From assembly GCA_014379395.1 (NCBI GenBank), contig JACMLV010000239.1, positions 1 to 6,090 of the forward strand: a stretch of 6,090 nt of DNA, given 5' to 3'. Positions within the stretch are counted from its first letter, which is position 1. The number at the start of each line of letters is the position of its first letter. The notes below the pieces were generated by a model. It saw only the letters and a program-made list of their open reading frames with translations, did not search any database and was not told the DNA's origin. This DNA is from Burkholderiaceae bacterium. GTDB taxonomy: Bacteria; Pseudomonadota; Gammaproteobacteria; Burkholderiales; Burkholderiaceae_D. Below are positions 1 to 3,886 of the stretch, in pieces. The translations under genes were made by a program, and so were the position numbers.

Positions 1-1
1 C

Positions 2-988
2 CTGGTCCAGGCCGCGCGCCAGGCCCGCCTGCAGGCGGCGTTCGACGCCTATCTGGCCGGTGCGCGCGAGTTCGGGGCCGAGGTCGCGCCGATCTGGAGC
101 GCGCACATCGAATCCTCGCGCGAGCAGATGGAAAGCGCCATCGGCGCGCTGTCGCAACGCTTTTGCGGCATCGTCGACAAGCTCGACGACGCCGTCCACG
201 CCTCCGGCCTGGCCACCGAGGCGGTCGAGGGCGGCGGCGACGGCCTGGTCGCGGTGTTCGCCCGCAGCGAGCAAAAATTGGGCGCCATCATCGACTCGCA
301 GCAGGCGGCGATGGCCGGCATGGCCGAGATGCTGGCCAAGGTGCAGGGCTTGAACGGCTTCATCGTCGAATTGCGCGAGATGGCGGCCGACGTCGCCAAG
401 ATCGCCGCCCAGTCCAACCTGCTGGCGCTCAACGCCGCCATCGAGGCGGCCCGGGCCGGCGAGCAGGGCCGCGGCTTCGCGGTGGTGGCGCGCGAATTCC
501 GCATGCTCTCGATCCAGTCCGGCGAGACCGGCAAGCAGATCGCCGACAAGGTCGCCATCATCAGCGCGGCCATCGTCACCACCTGCGCCACGGTGCGCGA
601 ATCGGTCGGCCAGGAGGACGGCGCGATGGCCACGGCGGCGGCCACCATCGGCGCCGTGCTGGCCGACTTCCGCGCCATCACCGGCGCCTTGCAGGAGTCG
701 AGCGCGCTGCTCAAGAACGAGAGCATCGGCATCAAGAGCGAGGTCGGCGAGGCGCTGGTGCAACTGCAGTTCCAGGACCGGGTCAGCCAGATCCTGACCC
801 ATGTGCGCGCCAACATCGAGCGCCTGCCGGCCTGCTTCGGCCAGGACGGCGCGGACGGGCCGCAACCGCCCGACGCCCAGGCGCTGCTGCTCGATTTGAA
901 GAAAACCTATGTCATGGCCGACCAGCACCGCATACACAGCGGCGCCAAGGTGGCGGCCAGCAATGACGACGAAATCACATTTTTCTAG
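2..988 (+). CDS. Soluble methyl-accepting chemotaxis-like protein with CheZ-like motif, 5'-truncated by window edge
   Basis: The frame is open from base 2 to the TAG at 986-988, giving 328 visible residues; the true start lies upstream, so the ATG at 128 is only an internal Met. No membrane segment is visible. Visible residues about 120-175 form the receptor signalling hairpin that contacts CheA/CheW: QSNLLALNAAIEAARAGE from residue 137, then GRGFAVVA. After the turn the usual AEVRKLA is replaced by AREFRMLS. The returning helix ends in FQDRVSQ (bases 770-790), with Asp259 and Gln263 spaced as Asp143 and Gln147 of CheZ. A Gly/Pro-rich linker (about residues 280-293) and a C-terminal tail ending DDEITFF follow. 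It lies 9 bases upstream of cheY. I infer a cytoplasmic receptor-like adaptor that may dephosphorylate CheY-P. The MCP-hairpin family is near certain; the phosphatase role is a hypothesis. Missing N-terminal residues could hold a sensor domain. Confidence 0.92.
   Translation: MVQAARQARLQAAFDAYLAGAREFGAEVAPIWSAHIESSREQMESAIGALSQRFCGIVDKLDDAVHASGLATEAVEGGGDGLVAVFARSEQKLGAIIDSQQAAMAGMAEMLAKVQGLNGFIVELREMAADVAKIAAQSNLLALNAAIEAARAGEQGRGFAVVAREFRMLSIQSGETGKQIADKVAIISAAIVTTCATVRESVGQEDGAMATAAATIGAVLADFRAITGALQESSALLKNESIGIKSEVGEALVQLQFQDRVSQILTHVRANIERLPACFGQDGADGPQPPDAQALLLDLKKTYVMADQHRIHSGAKVAASNDDEITFF
437..465 (+). repeat. 29-bp direct repeat, copy 1 (receptor tip of soluble MCP-like gene)
   Basis: These 29 bases are identical to 5678-5706 and encode AIEAARAGE of the hairpin tip. 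A second identical block of 18 bases (473-490 and 5714-5731) lies at the same spacing. Protein conservation plus shared codon bias explains most of it. Confidence 0.8.
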
Positions 989-993
989 GGGAA
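987..993 (+). promoter_or_regulatory. Ribosome binding site of cheY
   Basis: The purine-rich AGGGGAA sits four bases before the ATG at 998 and overlaps the TAG stop of the preceding gene (986-988). It supports the cheY start and suggests that both genes are read from one transcript. Confidence 0.7.
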
Positions 994-997
994 ACGT

Positions 998-1366
998 ATG
1001 GCCAAGACCATCATGATAGTGGACGACTCCGCCTCGATGCGGCAGGTCGTGGGGATCGCCCTGAAGGGCGCCGGCTACGACGTGCTCGAGGGGCGCGACG
1101 GCAAGGACGCGCTGGGCAAGCTGACCGGCCAGAAGGTGCACCTGATCATCAGCGACGTCAACATGCCCAACATGGACGGCATCAGCTTCGTCAAGGAGGT
1201 CAAGCAGCTGGCGGCGTACAAGTTCACGCCGATCATCATGCTCACGACCGAGTCGGACGAGTCGAAAAAGCGCGAGGGCCAGGCCGCCGGCGCGCGCGCC
1301 TGGGTGGTCAAACCGTTCAAGCCCGAGCAGCTGCTGGCCGCCGTGCAGAAGCTGTGCCTGCCATGA
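998..1366 (+). CDS. cheY: Chemotaxis response regulator CheY
   Basis: This 122-residue single-domain receiver has no output domain, the normal length for CheY. It takes phosphate from CheA and carries it to its target, classically the flagellar switch, in the cytoplasm. The acidic pocket is Asp9/Asp10, the phospho-acceptor is Asp53 (SDVNMPNMDG), the switch Thr is Thr83 (MLTTES) and the conserved Lys is Lys105 (VVKPF). Asn55 and Glu85 occupy the places of Asn59 and Glu89 in E. coli CheY, positions known to set autodephosphorylation and CheZ sensitivity. Trp102 replaces the switch Tyr106 of E. coli, a large aromatic still. The start is supported by a Shine-Dalgarno at 987-993. Its TGA overlaps the next gene's ATG, so it is probably translationally coupled to it. 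Identity is firm; whether it acts on flagella or another output cannot be told from sequence. Confidence 0.97.
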   Translation: MAKTIMIVDDSASMRQVVGIALKGAGYDVLEGRDGKDALGKLTGQKVHLIISDVNMPNMDGISFVKEVKQLAAYKFTPIIMLTTESDESKKREGQAAGARAWVVKPFKPEQLLAAVQKLCLP

Positions 1367-1701
1367 GCGCGCCGCCCCAAGGCGCCGCCGGCGCCGCGCT
1401 GCGCATCGACGGCGAGATGACGATCTACCGCGCGGCCGAACTGAAGGAGGCGCTGCTGGGCGCCTTGAGCGGCCAGGGCGCGCTCGAGCTCGACCTGTCG
1501 GGCGTGAGCGAGATCGACACGGCCGGCGTGCAGTTGCTGATGCTGGCCAAGAAAACCGCCGCGACGCTGCAATGCGAGCTGAGCCTGCGCGGCCACAGCG
1601 AGGCGGTCGCCGAGGTCTTCGAATTGCTGCACCTGGCCACCTATTTCGGCGACCCGCTGGTGGTCTCGGCCGCCCGCCCCCTACGCGAGAGCCACCCATG
1701 A
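1363..1701 (+). CDS. STAS-domain protein of the chemotaxis cluster
   Basis: This small 112-residue protein spans one STAS domain (anti-sigma-factor antagonist/SpoIIAA fold). Residues about 12-45 give the first strands and helix, LELDLSGVSEIDTAG (41-55) is the conserved strand-loop, and a helix (56-69), a strand and a C-terminal helix follow. In SpoIIAA the equivalent loop carries the phosphorylated Ser; here it reads DTAG with Thr53, as in the lipid-transport protein MlaB. I chose ATG 1363 because it overlaps the cheY TGA as ATGA; an in-frame GTG at 1354 would overlap cheY further and has no better ribosome site. Its own TGA overlaps the cheA ATG in the same way. Its position between cheY and cheA argues for a role in this pathway, perhaps as a protein-protein interaction module. 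The family is well supported; partner and function are unknown. Confidence 0.9.
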   Translation: MSAPPQGAAGAALRIDGEMTIYRAAELKEALLGALSGQGALELDLSGVSEIDTAGVQLLMLAKKTAATLQCELSLRGHSEAVAEVFELLHLATYFGDPLVVSAARPLRESHP

Positions 1702-3845
1702 ATCTTGATTCCGCACTCAGCACCTTCATCGAGGAAAGCCGCGAGCTGCTCGGCGCGATGGAGGCGGCCCTGCTCGAGGTCGAGCAGGCCGAACAGAAAG
1801 AGGAGATGATCAACGCCATCTTCCGCGCCGCGCACACCATCAAGGGCTCGTCGGGCCTGTTCGGGCTCGACCACGTGGTGGCCTTCACCCATGTCGTGGA
1901 AAGCGTGCTCGACCAGGTGCGGGCCGGCAAGCTCGACATCGCCGACCAGCTGGTGCGCCTGTTGCTCGCCTGCTGCGACCACATCGGCTCCCTGGTCGAC
2001 GCCGTGGCCAGCGACGAGGGCGGCGGCGCCGATGACGCCGCCTTGCAGCAGCAGGCCGCGCCGCTCGTCGAGCAGTTGCGCGCCTATCTGGCGCCGCCGG
2101 CCGCGCCGGCCTTCCTGCCGGCCACCGTGGCCGGGCCGGGCGTCGAGCGCATCGCCGAGGACGGCGTGCACACCGACTACTGGCACATCTCGCTGCGCTT
2201 CAGCCCCGAGGTGCTGCGCAACGGCATGGACCCGCTGTCCTTCATCCGCTACCTGGCCACCATCGGCCGCGTCGTCAGCCTGGCGACCCTGCCCGACGCG
2301 CTGCCCGAGGCCGCCGCGATGGACCCGGAGGCCTGCTACCTCGGCTTCGAGCTGGCCTTCGACAGCGCGTTTGACAAGGCCGCCATCGAAAACGTGTTCG
2401 AGTTCGTGCGCGACGACTGCCGCCTCGGCATCCTGCCGCCGCACAGCCGGATGTCCGAATACATCGGCCTGATCCACGGCCTGGCCGAGGAGCCGCTGCG
2501 CCTGGGCGAGATCCTGGTCGCCTGCGGCACCCTGACGCCGCAGGAGCTCGACGCGGCCCTGAACCTCCAGTGCGAGACGCCGCACCAGCCGATCGGCGCG
2601 ATCCTGATGGAACAGCGCTCGGTGCGCCCGGAGGTGGTCGACGCCGCGCTGGCCAAGCAAAAGCAGGTCAAGGACAAGGTGGCCCAGGAGAGCAGCTCGA
2701 TCCGGGTCGACGCCGACAAGCTCGACGCCCTGATCAACCTGGTGGGCGAATTGATCATCGCCGGCGCCGGCGTCAACCTGGTCGCGCGCCAGCACCAGAT
2801 CGGCGCGCTGCAGGAGGGCGCCTCGCGCATGGCGGCGCTGGTCGAGGAGGTCAGGGACAGCGCGTTGCAACTGCGCATGGTCAAGATCGGCGCCACCTTC
2901 AACCGCTTCCAGCGCGTGGTGCACGACGTCTCGCGCGAGATCGGCAAGGACATCGGCTTGCAGGTGCGCGGCGAGGACACCGAGCTCGATAAAACCGTGG
3001 TCGAAAAGATCGGCGACCCGCTGATGCACCTGGTGCGCAACGCCATCGACCACGGCATCGAGCCGGCCGAGCTGCGCGCCGCGCGCGGCAAGCCGGCCCA
3101 GGGCTGCGTCACGCTCGACGCCTACCACGACTCGGGCTGCATCGTGATCTCGGTCGGCGACGACGGCGGCGGCTTGAAGCGCGACAAGATCCTGGCCAAG
3201 GCGATCGAGCGCGGCCTGGTCGAGCCGGGCCGGGTCCTGAGCGACGCCGAGGTCTACGGCCTGATCTTCGAGCCCGGCTTCTCGACCGCCGAGCAGGTCA
3301 CCAACCTGTCCGGGCGCGGGGTCGGCATGGACGTCGTCAAGCGCAACATCACGGCCCTGCGCGGCAGCGTCGGCGTGCACAGCGAGGACGGCGTCGGCAC
3401 CACGGTGACGGTGCGCCTGCCCTTGACCTTGGCCATCATCGACGGCTTCCAGGTCGAGATCGGCGACTCGTCGTTCGTGCTGCCGCTCGACATGGTCGAC
3501 GAGTGCCTGGCGTTCTCGGCCGAGCCGGGCCACGACTACACCGACCTGCGCGGCGAGGTGCTGCCCTTCATCCGGCTGCGCGAGCTGTTCGCCGTCGAGG
3601 GCGCGGCCACCCGGCGCGAGAACATCGTGGTGCTCAAGCACGCCGGCCAGAAGGCCGGGCTGGTGGTCGACACGCTGCTCGGCGAGTTGCAGGCGGTGAT
3701 CAAGCCGCTCGGCAAGATGTTTGGCAAGGTCAAGTGCATCAGCGGCTCGACCATCCTCGGCAGCGGCGAGGTGGCCTTGATCCTCGACGTGCCGCAACTG
3801 GTGAGCCAGGCCTGCGCCCGCGCGCCGGCATTGAACGACAACTGA
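1698..3845 (+). CDS. cheA: Chemotaxis histidine kinase CheA, with MshEN-like insert
   Basis: This 715-residue kinase autophosphorylates under receptor control and passes phosphate to CheY. Domains in order: P1/HPt (about 1-110) with phospho-His46 in AAHTIKGSSG; an Ala/Pro linker (about 130-150); a P2-like region (162-250); tandem LGxxL-type helical repeats (268-291 and 298-321) resembling the MshEN domain; P3 dimerisation (about 335-395); P4 ATPase with N box HLVRNAIDHG (Asn448), G1 DDGGG (488-492), F box FEPGFS (524-529), G2 GRGVGMD (539-545) and G3 GVGTT (565-569); and a CheW-like P5 (about 580-705). All catalytic boxes look intact. It is longer than E. coli CheA (654 residues), largely because of the region before P3. 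ATG 1698 overlaps the STAS gene's TGA; GAGAG at 1687-1691 is a modest ribosome site. It needs CheW and a receptor; the MCP downstream is an obvious partner. Identity is certain; the MshEN assignment is tentative. Confidence 0.97.
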   Translation: MNLDSALSTFIEESRELLGAMEAALLEVEQAEQKEEMINAIFRAAHTIKGSSGLFGLDHVVAFTHVVESVLDQVRAGKLDIADQLVRLLLACCDHIGSLVDAVASDEGGGADDAALQQQAAPLVEQLRAYLAPPAAPAFLPATVAGPGVERIAEDGVHTDYWHISLRFSPEVLRNGMDPLSFIRYLATIGRVVSLATLPDALPEAAAMDPEACYLGFELAFDSAFDKAAIENVFEFVRDDCRLGILPPHSRMSEYIGLIHGLAEEPLRLGEILVACGTLTPQELDAALNLQCETPHQPIGAILMEQRSVRPEVVDAALAKQKQVKDKVAQESSSIRVDADKLDALINLVGELIIAGAGVNLVARQHQIGALQEGASRMAALVEEVRDSALQLRMVKIGATFNRFQRVVHDVSREIGKDIGLQVRGEDTELDKTVVEKIGDPLMHLVRNAIDHGIEPAELRAARGKPAQGCVTLDAYHDSGCIVISVGDDGGGLKRDKILAKAIERGLVEPGRVLSDAEVYGLIFEPGFSTAEQVTNLSGRGVGMDVVKRNITALRGSVGVHSEDGVGTTVTVRLPLTLAIIDGFQVEIGDSSFVLPLDMVDECLAFSAEPGHDYTDLRGEVLPFIRLRELFAVEGAATRRENIVVLKHAGQKAGLVVDTLLGELQAVIKPLGKMFGKVKCISGSTILGSGEVALILDVPQLVSQACARAPALNDN

Positions 3846-3850
3846 ATTTT

Positions 3851-3868
3851 TTGCGCGACACCGCGCAA
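3851..3868 (+). promoter_or_regulatory. Intercistronic hairpin between cheA and the MCP gene
   Basis: A perfect 7-bp inverted repeat, TTGCGCG and CGCGCAA, flanks the four-base loop ACAC. A run of six T (3847-3852) overlaps its 5' edge, and the MCP ribosome site starts four bases after it. It lacks a downstream T tract on either strand, so it does not look like an intrinsic terminator. It could protect or direct processing of the mRNA, tune MCP translation, or be a DNA dyad; the sequence does not decide. Confidence 0.5.
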
Positions 3869-3871
3869 CAC

Positions 3872-3878
3872 TAAGGAG
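3872..3878 (+). promoter_or_regulatory. Strong ribosome binding site of the MCP gene
   Basis: TAAGGAG is a near-perfect Shine-Dalgarno, eight bases before ATG 3887. It is much stronger than the sites of the STAS and cheA genes and fixes this start over the in-frame ATG at 3899. It fits a receptor made independently of, and perhaps in excess over, the kinase. Confidence 0.8.
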
Positions 3879-3886
3879 AATCATCC

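Noticed and set aside
128..130. ATG 128 as the true start of the first gene
   Set aside because: The same frame is open back to base 2 and its residues (AYLAGAREFGAEVAPIWSAH) read as normal protein; no Shine-Dalgarno precedes 128.
890..997. A promoter just upstream of cheY
   Set aside because: The region is coding to 988 and I see no convincing pair of -35 and -10 elements; AT-rich bases near 970-986 encode the ITFF tail.
1354..1356. GTG 1354 as start of the STAS protein
   Set aside because: It lies inside cheY, has no clear ribosome site, and adds only three residues; ATG 1363 forms the ATGA overlap also seen at the next junction.
1572..1697. Upstream extension of cheA by 42 codons
   Set aside because: It would overlap the STAS gene in another frame and gives an Arg/Pro-rich leader unlike CheA; the P1 domain starts right after ATG 1698.
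3847..3868. Rho-independent terminator after cheA
   Set aside because: The T run precedes the stem on the + strand, and on the - strand the stem is followed by A, not T. The MCP follows immediately with a strong ribosome site.
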